From positions 434,001-498,000 of the forward strand of contig CAVZHY010000006.1 in the NCBI GenBank assembly GCA_963775235.1: a stretch of DNA of 64,000 nucleotides, read 5' to 3'. A program made the translations under genes and the position numbers. Positions 25,064-33,602 of this stretch are shown here, piece after piece. The notes under the pieces are model-generated. The model did no database searches. It was given only the letters and a program-made list of their open reading frames with translations, and was not told the DNA's origin. The stretch comes from JBBDMC01 sp963775235 (lineage in GTDB: Bacteria > Pseudomonadota > Alphaproteobacteria > Rhizobiales > Kaistiaceae). The number at the start of each line of letters is the position of its first letter. The stretch's first letter is position 1.

Positions 25064-25876
25064 CTACTGCATGCAGCCACTTGGGTTTGCCGAAGCCTCG
25101 GTCTGCCGGTAGACGCGCGTCCGCCGGTAGACGAGCGCCCAATTCTCCATCGTCGCTTGCAACGTGTTGTCCGCTGCGAGGAAGTCAGAGAGACCGCCAA
25201 GGAGATCCGCCCTCAGCCTATCGGTGTTCTCGACGACGACATAGGACAACACGTTCTTCAGCAAATCGTCGATTGTGAGCCACAGCGGATATCTTTTGAT
25301 GATCCACTCGACCGGTTCTACGCCGATCGATGCCAGTTTGGTGAAGCCATACCTTTCCAGGGGCTTGCGAGCGCCGAGGGCGTCCGGACTCCGTCGACCC
25401 TGGTCATGTTGTCGGCGGACCTGCCTGTACGCCGTCAACCACGGCGTCTCCTTCGCCCAATCGGTGCCGAGGACTACCACTGTTCCTCGTTCGTGCAGGC
25501 TGCCGCTCATCGTCATTTGAAGGTTTCGGGGATCCATCCACTGGATGGCGCGGCCGATAAAAAAGTGGTCGAACTTGGTGGCAGCGACATATGGCGCAGC
25601 ATTGATGTCGTGCTGCCGGTACGTAATCCGGTCGTCCTTGTACGCCAGCTCCAGCATGTTCGTTGAGAAGTCAAAGGCCACAACGTTTCCGACATGCTTG
25701 ATCAGTTCCCTGGAAACCTCGCCCTGGCCACAGCCGAGATCCAGGATCGTCGTGTTCTTATTCAGTGGCAGGATGGACGCGATACTGCCGAAGAAATCGC
25801 CCGAATACGGCGGCAGGCGATGGGCGTAATGCGCGGCTGTAAGGTCAAAACTTTGCCGGATCTCTCCGTGTTGCAT
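25064..25876 (-). CDS. class I SAM-dependent methyltransferase
   Basis: 270 residues from ATG 25876; a GTG 69 bases upstream is possible. The Rossmann methyltransferase core is plain: motif I TTILDLGCGQGEVSRELIKH, motif II VVAFDFSTNMLELAYKDD, and KFDHFFIGRAIQWMDPRN, a form common in type-11/25 small-molecule methyltransferases. The C-terminal third covers a substrate lid without obvious relatives. It is divergent from the carrier-thioesterase gene, separated by about 290 bases. The acceptor is unknown; context suggests an intermediate of the adjacent carrier-protein pathway. Confidence 0.8.
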   Translation of the reverse strand: MQHGEIRQSFDLTAAHYAHRLPPYSGDFFGSIASILPLNKNTTILDLGCGQGEVSRELIKHVGNVVAFDFSTNMLELAYKDDRITYRQHDINAAPYVAATKFDHFFIGRAIQWMDPRNLQMTMSGSLHERGTVVVLGTDWAKETPWLTAYRQVRRQHDQGRRSPDALGARKPLERYGFTKLASIGVEPVEWIIKRYPLWLTIDDLLKNVLSYVVVENTDRLRADLLGGLSDFLAADNTLQATMENWALVYRRTRVYRQTEASANPSGCMQ

Positions 25877-26166
25877 CGGCGGCCCCAAAAACTGTCGGCG
25901 GCCGCGTAGAACCGCGACCAAATCCGGATTGCCGCCCAACGGCACGTCGCTTGGGTCCGAAGGCTTTCTCCCCGATTCCCAGCGACGGGCCGAAGCTGTT
26001 TCGCATTGGCTTTCGCGGCCCTGACAGCCGACGTCAGCGAATTGTCAGAATGGCGCGGGGCAGGCGGCGTTGCGCCTGCAAGCGTTCCTGTATTATTCAA
26101 CGCATGTGAGGCTTGGCCGGTCGCCGGGCCTGGCTCATGCCCCTGAGGATCGGACTGACCCCGGCA

Positions 26167-27186
26167 ATGGACGAACCCCCTGTAACTATGACCGAAACGG
26201 CGCCGACCGAGCGGGATGTAACCCAAGCTGTGGCGACACTCGTTCGCATCTTCGGAGAAATTTTCGGGGCCGGGGAAGTCGGGCCCGACAGCGATTTCTT
26301 CGAACTCGGAGGGGACTCGCTTATGGCGGCGACCCTCATGACATCGATCGAGAGGGAATTCAGCGCCGTTCTTTCCGTCTCTCTGCTCCTGGAAGCCTCG
26401 ACGCCGAAGCGACTGGCCGATGCCGTGTCGGCGGCGGTCGCTGCCAGCCGTCCCCGAACGCTGGTAACGGCCCACGCCGGAGGCAGCCTGCCGCCACTAT
26501 TCTGCGTGCATGGCATGATGGGAGCGTCACTGTTTCCCATGCGGCTTGCACATGCGCTTGATCTGGAGCGCCCGATTCACGGTTTGCGCGCCATTGGTCT
26601 GGAGCGTGGCGAAGTGCCGCTGGGCACGGTGGCCGAGATCGCGGCCGGCTACGTTCACGACATCAAGACCGTGCAGCCAACCGGTCCCTACCTGATTTTG
26701 GGCCAGTGCGGCGCCTGTTTCGTTGCCCTTGAGGTCGCACAGCAGTTGACCCGCGAGGGATCGGAGGTCAGCGCCCTTATCCTCGGTGATCCGCCGGCCG
26801 CAGAGGAGCTCGCGTGGCGGACAAGCAACCCCGAAACGCTGAACCTGATCATCCACAATGCGGGAGAAAGGGTGCGCCAGGCCATAGAGCGGGCGCAGGA
26901 CGATCCCGATTTGTCGAGCACCGCCCGGGCCAATCTGGTCAGCGCGGCCCTGTCGGGCGCAATCGGCGCATATTTGCCCGAGCCTTACGCCGGCCCGACG
27001 CTGCTCATCTACTCACCGCGCCGCCGCGAACGGCTGCTGGATGCCCAGCGCGGCTTCCCCCGCCTCTTGCCGAACATGACCGCGGTGCAGGTCGGTGAGA
27101 ACCATCGCGCGATTTTTCAGTCGCAGGTAGGGGACACAGCAGCGGCCATCAGGGAATACCTGGGCCGACTGTCGCAGCGCGCGTGA
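26167..27186 (+). CDS. carrier protein-thioesterase didomain with Cys nucleophile position
   Basis: 339 residues from ATG 26167; starts at 26137 or 26188 are also possible. Residues about 15-90 are a phosphopantetheine carrier domain (DSDFFELGGDSLMAATLM, with the pantetheine Ser codon at 26317). The rest is an NRPS-type thioesterase: PPLFCVHGMMGASLFPMRLA, the elbow LILGQCGACFVALEVAQQL, and the general-base His in GENHRAIFQ. The elbow has Cys (26707-26709) where most type I thioesterases have Ser. It resembles the last module of a peptide synthetase but with no condensation domain. It should release or transfer an acyl or aminoacyl group made by the nearby adenylation enzyme. Confidence 0.85.
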   Translation: MDEPPVTMTETAPTERDVTQAVATLVRIFGEIFGAGEVGPDSDFFELGGDSLMAATLMTSIEREFSAVLSVSLLLEASTPKRLADAVSAAVAASRPRTLVTAHAGGSLPPLFCVHGMMGASLFPMRLAHALDLERPIHGLRAIGLERGEVPLGTVAEIAAGYVHDIKTVQPTGPYLILGQCGACFVALEVAQQLTREGSEVSALILGDPPAAEELAWRTSNPETLNLIIHNAGERVRQAIERAQDDPDLSSTARANLVSAALSGAIGAYLPEPYAGPTLLIYSPRRRERLLDAQRGFPRLLPNMTAVQVGENHRAIFQSQVGDTAAAIREYLGRLSQRA

Positions 27187-28022
27187 GACCGATGTCACGC
27201 AGGACACTCGCCAGCTGACCCTGCACGTGCAGGCGCCGCATCACGTTATGCTCTTCCACCCCGTTGATGGGATAGAGCGTGATTCCAAGGACGTTGGCGA
27301 TGTCCTCGGCGTTGCGGCGGTCGCGCTCGCACAAGTCTCCGAAAACGGCATAGAACCGCGGCGGTGAGCCCGGTGAAGCCCGGATGATATCTTCAATCCG
27401 GTGCGGGAGGTCACGCGTGCGCCGTCTGCCGCTCGGCAGATGACCACACGCGCTGATCGCGCGTTCCGCATCGAGCACGATACCGGCGGCGAGCGCGGCG
27501 GCGCCGCTGCCGCTGGTGCCGATAGTGCGGAGACGCTTATAGCGACCGAAATCGAACGCCCGAGCCAAGGCTTCCATCATACCGTCGAAGGTATCGGCGT
27601 AACCGGCGAGCCCTCCGGCAAACCCCATCTTCTCTGGATCGCGCAGGATGAGCAGGTCGGAATCCGGCGAGAGGTATTGCATGATCGTTGCTGCCGGCAG
27701 AAACAGCAGGTCCGCCCTGCCACAAAAGCCGATGACGAGAGTCTCGCGATCGCTGCCTTCCGAATAAAGCGACGCGGCGTCGCTGCCGCCGGTCAGCACA
27801 TAGTTGCTGGGTAGCGGGTGGTGCAACGTCACGTTCTCGTAGTGCATCGTGAGCCACTGCTTGCAGGGCGCAACCCAGTCATGACCCGGGAGCGCCTCTA
27901 CGAGCGCAGCGAAGTCCTTCGGCGTCGCCGATTTCAGGATGTCAAACTGGACGCGGTAGTAGTCCGACTGCGTGCGGCAGGCATCGAGCGCGGCAACGGT
28001 CGAAATCGACGAACGGCGTCAT
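27149..28022 (-). CDS. alpha/beta-hydrolase-like protein, probable +1 frameshift near the start
   Basis: The main frame gives 232 residues from ATG 27847 with a hydrolase-like elbow, RTIGTSGSGAAALAAGIVLD (GTSGSG), preceded by VIGFCGRADLLFLPAATIM. However, the same frame is open upstream with good coding sequence (DYYRVQFDILKSATPKDFAA, LVEALPGHDWVAPCKQWL) back to the acyl carrier gene and lacks a start. An ATG at 28022 overlaps the carrier stop as ATGA (MTPFVDFD) and joins this frame if one extra base near 28000 is removed. The likely real protein is about 290 residues. Family unclear. The 3' end overlaps the convergent thioesterase gene by 38 bases. Confidence 0.65.
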
Positions 28023-28288
28023 GCCACCCGGCTGAGGTGCTCGATGACCGCGTTCGGCGTCTTCAGCGCGGCGACGTCGTCGACACTCAGCTCGGTACCC
28101 ACCTCCATCGCGATCGCTATGCAGAACTCCATGAAGTTCAGGCTGTCGAAGCCGATCTCCTCGAATGTCAGCGACAGGAAAGAAGGGACGCCGTCCGGGC
28201 CGGGTTCAGTCTCCGGCAGGGGCAAGGAGCAGGCCTCGATGGCCTTTTCGACGATCCGCGAAATGTCATCCGTGGAGACCGTTGCCAT
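28019..28288 (-). CDS. free-standing acyl carrier protein
   Basis: 89 residues from ATG 28288 (GGAAAGG upstream). A four-helix carrier fold is predicted with the phosphopantetheine Ser in EEIGFDSLNFMEFCIAIAME and a helix II rich in acids and methionine, followed by TELSVDDVAALKTPNAVIEH, typical of ACPs. It is acidic overall. It is divergent from the adenylation gene and translationally coupled (ATGA) to the hydrolase-like gene. Probably carries the acyl or aminoacyl group loaded by the adenylation enzyme. Confidence 0.9.
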   Translation of the reverse strand: MATVSTDDISRIVEKAIEACSLPLPETEPGPDGVPSFLSLTFEEIGFDSLNFMEFCIAIAMEVGTELSVDDVAALKTPNAVIEHLSRVA

Positions 28289-28420
28289 GCGGGCCTTTCC
28301 ACCCCGGTGAACGACGCGCACCATACGAAATCCCGGATTCCAAGCCAACTCGAGGCAGATTGACACCGACCGGCGCCGACCTTCTAATCCGCCGCCGTCG
28401 CCGAGGCCAGAAGCCGGACC

Positions 28421-29839
28421 ATGTACCTCACCGCCATTCTCGACCGCGCGGCGCGCAGTCCCGACGAGCTTTGCATCGTCACCGAAGACCGCCGCGTCAC
28501 GGCCGGCGACCTTGCGTCCGATATTGCCCGGATGGCTGCATGGCTTTCCGCAGAAGGGTTCACGCCAGGCCAGACCGTCGGGCTGTCGATCAGGGACGGC
28601 TATCGCCATCTGGTGGTCTCGCTTGCGCTGATGCGCGTCGGCACCATCCACGTGGCACTGCCGACCCATGAGCCCGCCGTGTACCGGCAGGACTTGGGGC
28701 ACCGCGTCGAGGCCGTGGCAGTCATTGCGGACGCGGAACAAGGGCTTGCCGGCCTGGCGACCATCGTTCCAGACTTCGATTTCAGGGGATCGGCGCCCCC
28801 CCTGCCCTCGCCCGACGACGACGCGGTCTCTGTCTACCTGGTGAGCTCGGGTACGACTGGACGCGCCAAAGTTGTCCCCTTCACCCAGCGCCAGCTCTAC
28901 CACCAGTCGCTGCGGTGGCAGTGGCCGGAACGACGGGAAGTTTTCTACCGGCCGGTTTCCGTCGAGTACAACGTCGGCAAGAAGCAGCGGCTATACAACC
29001 TCCTACTTGGCAACGTGAATGTTCTCCTGGATCCCGCCCGGTGGCCGATCGAGGACGCCTGTCGCGCCTATGGCGTTACCATGCTTGGCCTGTCGGCGGC
29101 GCAGGCGCGCATCCTGATAGATGGCGCCGCGCGGGGCCGCCAGTTGCCAGCCGACACGCATCTTCGCGTCGGCGGATCGCATGTCAGCCAGCTGACCCGG
29201 GCGGCAATTCTCGCCAACGTGTCGCCGAATCTGCACGTCAGCTACGGCGCCTCCGAGTTCGGCTCGATAGCGACCGCCGGCCCGAGCCATCATGGCGGCC
29301 CGCATGACTGCCTCGGCGTCGTGCACCCCGGCGTAGAACTGGAGATCGTGGGCGACGACGACAGACCATTGCCCGCCGGTGAGAAGGGCGCCATCCGGCT
29401 CCGCGGCGCCGGCATGACGAGCGGCTATTTCGATGATCCGCCGGCAAGCGCCAAAGCCTTTCGCAATGGCTGGTTCTATCCCGGGGATGCGGGCCACCTT
29501 ACCGCTGGCGGCCTGCTTTATTTTTCCGGCCGCACCGACGACATGTTCATCTTCGCGAGCATCAATATCTTCCCCGCCGAGATCGAGCGGGTGGTCGAGA
29601 CACTGCCGCAGGTCAGCGAGTGCGCCGCGTTCTCGGTCAAGTCACGCGATTTTGGCGACATACCGTTGGTGGCGGTGGTGGCGAAGGCGCCGGTGTCGGC
29701 CGACGAGGTGCTTGCCTACGCCAAGAGCAAGCTCGGGCTCAAAGCCCCGCGCAAGGTGTTCATGGTCGATGCACTGCCCCGCACCGGGCACGGGAAGATT
29801 GACCGGCCGGCGCTGCAGTCTCTCGCCAACCCGGGCTAG
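28421..29839 (+). CDS. stand-alone adenylation enzyme (AMP-binding, acyl/aminoacyl ligase)
   Basis: 472 residues, short for the family. Core motifs are SVYLVSSGTTGRAKVVPFTQ (phosphate loop), LHVSYGASEFGSIATAG (A5), WFYPGDAGHLTAGGLLYFSG (A7), GRTDDMFIFASINIFPAEIE (A8 hinge) and LPRTGHGKIDR with the catalytic Lys (A10). It activates a carboxylic acid as the AMP ester and probably loads the adjacent carrier protein. No condensation or carrier domain is fused. Substrate is unknown; the pocket region (FYRPVSVEYNVGKKQRLYN) has no obvious known code. Confidence 0.88.
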   Translation: MYLTAILDRAARSPDELCIVTEDRRVTAGDLASDIARMAAWLSAEGFTPGQTVGLSIRDGYRHLVVSLALMRVGTIHVALPTHEPAVYRQDLGHRVEAVAVIADAEQGLAGLATIVPDFDFRGSAPPLPSPDDDAVSVYLVSSGTTGRAKVVPFTQRQLYHQSLRWQWPERREVFYRPVSVEYNVGKKQRLYNLLLGNVNVLLDPARWPIEDACRAYGVTMLGLSAAQARILIDGAARGRQLPADTHLRVGGSHVSQLTRAAILANVSPNLHVSYGASEFGSIATAGPSHHGGPHDCLGVVHPGVELEIVGDDDRPLPAGEKGAIRLRGAGMTSGYFDDPPASAKAFRNGWFYPGDAGHLTAGGLLYFSGRTDDMFIFASINIFPAEIERVVETLPQVSECAAFSVKSRDFGDIPLVAVVAKAPVSADEVLAYAKSKLGLKAPRKVFMVDALPRTGHGKIDRPALQSLANPG

Positions 29840-29896
29840 CGCCCTCGCCTTTCCTTCGCCACCCGACTCGGCGATAAGCATTGGCGAGCCGCCGGG

Positions 29897-30481
29897 ATGA
29901 GCGCCATGATGACGTGGATCGTGCTTGCGATCGTGGCCGCCGTTGCGGTCTACGGCATCATCGTCTTCAACCGCCTGGTCAAGGTACGGCAGCTGGCCGC
30001 GGAGGGCTGGAGCGGCATCGATGTCCAGCTCAAGCGCCGCGCCGACCTGATCCCCAATCTCGTAGACACCGTCAAGGGCTATGCCACCCACGAGCGTGCC
30101 CTGTTCGACGAGATCGCCCGGCTGAGGAGCGGCATTGGCCGCCTCGCTGACGGTGTGGTTGCCGAGCGCGGGCGGATGGAGGGCGAATTGTCGGTGGCGG
30201 TGGCGCGGCTGCTGGCGCTGGCGGAGGCCTATCCGGAGCTGAAGGCCAGCGACAACTTCCGCGACCTGCAGACCTCGCTGGCTGCGGTCGAGGACGAAAT
30301 CCAGATGGCGAGGCGCTACTACAACGGAGCCGCGCGCAATCTCAATGTCCTGGTGGAGTCCTTTCCCAGTAACCTGGTGGCGCGGGCGTTCGGGTTCCAC
30401 AAGCGGGAGTATTTCGACATTGGCGACGCCGACCGCAGCGTCCCCGAGGTCTCCTTCCGCGCCCCGGGCGGCGAAGCGTGA
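29897..30481 (+). CDS. LemA-family protein
   Basis: 194 residues. One N-terminal membrane helix (MTWIVLAIVAAVAVYGIIVF) is followed by the long helical LemA domain with VQLKRRADLIPNLVDTVKGY and EDEIQMARRYYNGAARNLNV, FPSNLVARAFGFHKREYFDI. LemA proteins present a helical domain outside the cytoplasmic membrane; their exact role is unsettled. The stop codon overlaps the start of the DUF2207 gene (TGATG), a pairing seen in many bacteria, suggesting a joint function. Confidence 0.93.
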   Translation: MSAMMTWIVLAIVAAVAVYGIIVFNRLVKVRQLAAEGWSGIDVQLKRRADLIPNLVDTVKGYATHERALFDEIARLRSGIGRLADGVVAERGRMEGELSVAVARLLALAEAYPELKASDNFRDLQTSLAAVEDEIQMARRYYNGAARNLNVLVESFPSNLVARAFGFHKREYFDIGDADRSVPEVSFRAPGGEA

Positions 30482-32460
30482 TGCGGGGATGCTCCATCCG
30501 GCTTGTCGCGGCCGTTGCGGCGCTGGTAGCCGGCAGCGCCTGCCCAACCCGTGCCGCCGAGCAGATCATCAACTTCGATTCGGCGGTAGTGGTGGGGGCG
30601 GACGGCGTTCTCGACGTCACCGAAACGATCAAGGTGCGAGCCGAAGATGACCAGATCAAACACGGCATCTACCGCGACTTCCCGCTGACTTTCGTCGATG
30701 ACAGCGGTACCAGCCACGAGGTCAGCTTCCACCTCGTGGGCGTCACCAAGGACGATGCCCCGGAGCCGTACCACACGGCACGCAACGGCAAGGGCATTCG
30801 CATCTACGCCGGCCAGCAGGACGTGTTCCTCACGCCCGGTGTCTACACCTATCAATTCCACTACACGACCGGCCGCCAGATCCGCTTTCTGCCCGATCAC
30901 ATCGAACTGTTCTGGAACGCGACCGGCAATGAATGGGCGTTTCCCATCCTCAAGGCGGAAAGCCGGATCACTTTGCCCGATGACCAACAACCGGTGCGCT
31001 GGGTCGCCTACACCGGCGCCAATGGCGAAAAGGGCCAGGCTTTCGTTGGCCGCATGCTGGGCGTTAACACCCTCACGGTCGATACGACCCGCACGCTTGC
31101 CCCGAACGAGGGCCTTTCGGTCGCCGTCGAGGTCCCGCCGGGGCTGATCCCGCCGCCGAGCGGCTGGACGGCCCTCAAATACGCGTTCCTCGACTATCGG
31201 CGTTTCGTGCTGGGCGGCCTGGGGTTCATCGCGGTGCTGATCTTCTACGTCACCGCGTGGAATGCCGTCGGCCGCGATCCCGCCAAAGGGACGATCATTC
31301 CCCTGTTCCACCCGCCGGAGGGCATCTCGCCGGCGCTCGCCGCCTATATCCGCCAGTTTGGCTGGCGCAGCGGCTGGCGTGAGTTCACCGCGGCCGCGAT
31401 CTCGCTGGCGGTGAAGGGGCTTCTGGTCTTCGACGATTCGAAGGACACCATCGTCATCAGCCGCGCCAACAACGCGAAGGCGGCGCCGTCTCCGAGCGAT
31501 CTCCCGCCCGGCGAACGCGCCATCCTCAACTGGGTGGACGACAAGGGCGGCAGCGTCCAGATCGACGCCGCCCACGGCAAAAGCATCGCAACGGTGCTGA
31601 AGACGTTCAAGGCGAGCGTCGAAGCCGAGAACCGCAATCGCTTCTTCCGACGGAACCTCAGCTACTTCGCCATCGGTGGTATTCTGACCGCCGTAACGCT
31701 TGGCCTGGTGCTCATCTTCGGCAATCTCAGCGACTCCGAGATCGGTCTCCTTTTCGGCGTTGGATTCGCAAGCGTCTTCATCGGCACCTCCATAATTCCA
31801 ATCATCAGGGCATTCGCCGGCGGCCGCAGCGCGCGCTCGATCGTCAACGCCGGGCTCACGTTCGCCGTCTTGGCCATTATCGGCGCCGTCTTCCTGTCGA
31901 TCGGCAAGGCGTCCCTGCAGGCCCTGCCGAACGATTTCGCCAACACGGCGTTTCACGCGTTTCTGCGGAACAGCTTTCCGTTCGTCCTCGTCGGCGGTTT
32001 CGCCGGCATGAACGGGCTGTTCTACTACCTGCTGCGGGCGCCGACGGCCGCCGGGCGCAAGATCATGGACGAGATCGAGGGGCTGGAGCTCTACATCCGC
32101 ACGGCCGAGACCGCGCGTTTCAATCTGGCCGGGGCGCCCGACCTCGACGCTCCCCACTTCGAGCGGTTGCTGCCGTACGCGATCGCCCTGCGGGCCGAAA
32201 AGCCGTGGTCGGATGCCTTCGCCAAGGCTTTCGCACGGGCGCATCCGGGCGAGGACGTGACGTACGCCTATGCTCCGGTGTGGCACGGGGGACGAGGCTG
32301 GGTCGGCAGCGATTTCAGCTCGGCCGTGTCATCCTCGTTCTCATCGGCGGAGGGCTCGTTCGCCAGTTCGGTGCCGGCGCCATCATCGTCGTCGTCGGGC
32401 TTCGGCGGCGGCGGCGGGTCGGGCGGCGGCGGCGGAGGGGGTGGTGGCGGCGGCTGGTGA
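30481..32460 (+). CDS. DUF2207 membrane protein (YciQ-like) with glycine-rich tail
   Basis: 659 residues. A signal peptide (AAVAALVAGSACPTRAAEQI) is followed by a large extracytoplasmic DUF2207 beta domain (DVTETIKVRAEDDQIKHGIY, RDFPLTF; FWNATGNEWAFPI), a membrane helix near residue 240, a cytoplasmic segment, three to four further helices between about 395 and 525, and a Ser-rich then Gly-rich C-terminus ending GGGGGGGGGGGW. This arrangement, including the low-complexity end, is usual for the family. Function is not established; the pairing with LemA suggests an envelope role. Confidence 0.88.
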   Translation: MRGCSIRLVAAVAALVAGSACPTRAAEQIINFDSAVVVGADGVLDVTETIKVRAEDDQIKHGIYRDFPLTFVDDSGTSHEVSFHLVGVTKDDAPEPYHTARNGKGIRIYAGQQDVFLTPGVYTYQFHYTTGRQIRFLPDHIELFWNATGNEWAFPILKAESRITLPDDQQPVRWVAYTGANGEKGQAFVGRMLGVNTLTVDTTRTLAPNEGLSVAVEVPPGLIPPPSGWTALKYAFLDYRRFVLGGLGFIAVLIFYVTAWNAVGRDPAKGTIIPLFHPPEGISPALAAYIRQFGWRSGWREFTAAAISLAVKGLLVFDDSKDTIVISRANNAKAAPSPSDLPPGERAILNWVDDKGGSVQIDAAHGKSIATVLKTFKASVEAENRNRFFRRNLSYFAIGGILTAVTLGLVLIFGNLSDSEIGLLFGVGFASVFIGTSIIPIIRAFAGGRSARSIVNAGLTFAVLAIIGAVFLSIGKASLQALPNDFANTAFHAFLRNSFPFVLVGGFAGMNGLFYYLLRAPTAAGRKIMDEIEGLELYIRTAETARFNLAGAPDLDAPHFERLLPYAIALRAEKPWSDAFAKAFARAHPGEDVTYAYAPVWHGGRGWVGSDFSSAVSSSFSSAEGSFASSVPAPSSSSSGFGGGGGSGGGGGGGGGGGW

Positions 32461-32473
32461 GGGCTGCGAGGGC

Positions 32474-32920
32474 TTACTGCCGGTTTGATCCCCCCGCAAA
32501 GGCGGCATCAAGAGCCTGATTGAGCGCGTTGCCGAGCAACGGCTTTTCGACGATGGGAATGTTCGCGGCAGCCGCACGATCCGCCAATGCGTCGCTGTTC
32601 CGGCTGATGATCAGTACGGCCGGCGTCCGGGTTCCCCGCGCTCGCAACTCCTTCAGCATGTCGAGACCGTTCATGCCCGGCAGTTGATAGTCGACAATCA
32701 GGCAGCCCTTTTCGGGAAAATCGACCTCGGCCAGTACCGCGGCCGCGTCATGGTAAACCGAGACCAAATAGCCCTCGAGTTCGAGGGCAAATTTCAGGGA
32801 ATGCAGGACCGCCGGATCGTCGTCGACGACGAACACTTTTCGTCTCTCTTCGGTGGGTGCGAAGGGGCTGGTCACGTGACTCGCTGGCTCGGCGGTTCTT
32901 CCACGCCAGCAAGACAGCAT
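32474..32920 (-). CDS. receiver-only response regulator
   Basis: 148 residues, a single CheY-like receiver (VFVVDDDPAVLHSLKFALEL; phospho-Asp in CLIVDYQLPGMNGLDML; Ser in LIISRNS at the usual Thr/Ser place; Lys in VEKPLL). The closest style is the receiver of FixJ/NodW regulators. No output domain follows. It lies 64 bases after fixJ on the same strand. In some rhizobia similar short receivers tune FixL-FixJ phosphorylation; such a phosphate-sink or modulator role is inferred here. Confidence 0.85.
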   Translation of the reverse strand: MLSCWRGRTAEPASHVTSPFAPTEERRKVFVVDDDPAVLHSLKFALELEGYLVSVYHDAAAVLAEVDFPEKGCLIVDYQLPGMNGLDMLKELRARGTRTPAVLIISRNSDALADRAAAANIPIVEKPLLGNALNQALDAAFAGGSNRQ

Positions 32921-32984
32921 GGCGCGCGGCGAAAGGCCTTGATTTGCCTCAACCCCGGGCAGCCGACGCTGTGGTCACGTCGAT

Positions 32985-33602
32985 TCAGGCTTTGAGGACG
33001 CCCGCCACGATCGCCATTCGAACCAGATCGGACAGGCTGTTAGCCTGCATCTTGGTCATCAGGTTGGCGCGGTAGACTTCCACCGTGCGGGCGCTGATGC
33101 CGAGGTCGTAGGCGATGGTTTTGTTTGGCCGACCCGCCACGAGACCGTCGAGGACCTGGCGTTCGCGATTGGACAGGGCCGCCAGTCTGGCGTCGATGTC
33201 GGCGTGCTCGCCAGACGCGGCGCCAGCCGCGCGCCACCGTTCCACCGCACCGTTCAGTGCTGCCAGGATGCGCGTATCGTCAAACGGCTTCTCGAGAAAG
33301 TCGGCTGCACCGAGTTTCATCGTCTCGACGGCTAGAGCTATGTCGCCGTGGCCGGTGACAACGATTACCGGAAGCGCTGGCACGCTTTCATTAACGCGCT
33401 GAAGTAGCTCGATGCCATTCAAGCCGGGCATCCGCACATCGGTGATCACGCACCCGCTCTCTATGCCGGGCAGGGCTGCCAGGAACGCCTCTGCCGACTT
33501 GTAGGTGCGGGCCGTATAGCCCGATGCTTCGAGCAGGAACGCAAGCGATTCGCGAACGGCATCATCATCATCGACGACGTGGACGACGAGATCATCCTTC
33601 AT
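32985..33602 (-). CDS. fixJ: FixJ-type response regulator
   Basis: 205 residues, same size as rhizobial FixJ. The receiver has VHVVDDDDAVRESLAFLLEA and phospho-Asp in CVITDVRMPGLNGIELLQ, Thr in VVTGHGDIALAVETMKLGAA and Lys in FLEKPFDD. The LuxR-type output domain reads LSNRERQVLDGLVAGRPNKT and DLGISARTVEVYRANLMTKM. It overlaps the 3' end of fixL by 11 bases. When phosphorylated by FixL it activates fixK and other microaerobic genes. Confidence 0.93.
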   Translation of the reverse strand: MKDDLVVHVVDDDDAVRESLAFLLEASGYTARTYKSAEAFLAALPGIESGCVITDVRMPGLNGIELLQRVNESVPALPVIVVTGHGDIALAVETMKLGAADFLEKPFDDTRILAALNGAVERWRAAGAASGEHADIDARLAALSNRERQVLDGLVAGRPNKTIAYDLGISARTVEVYRANLMTKMQANSLSDLVRMAIVAGVLKA

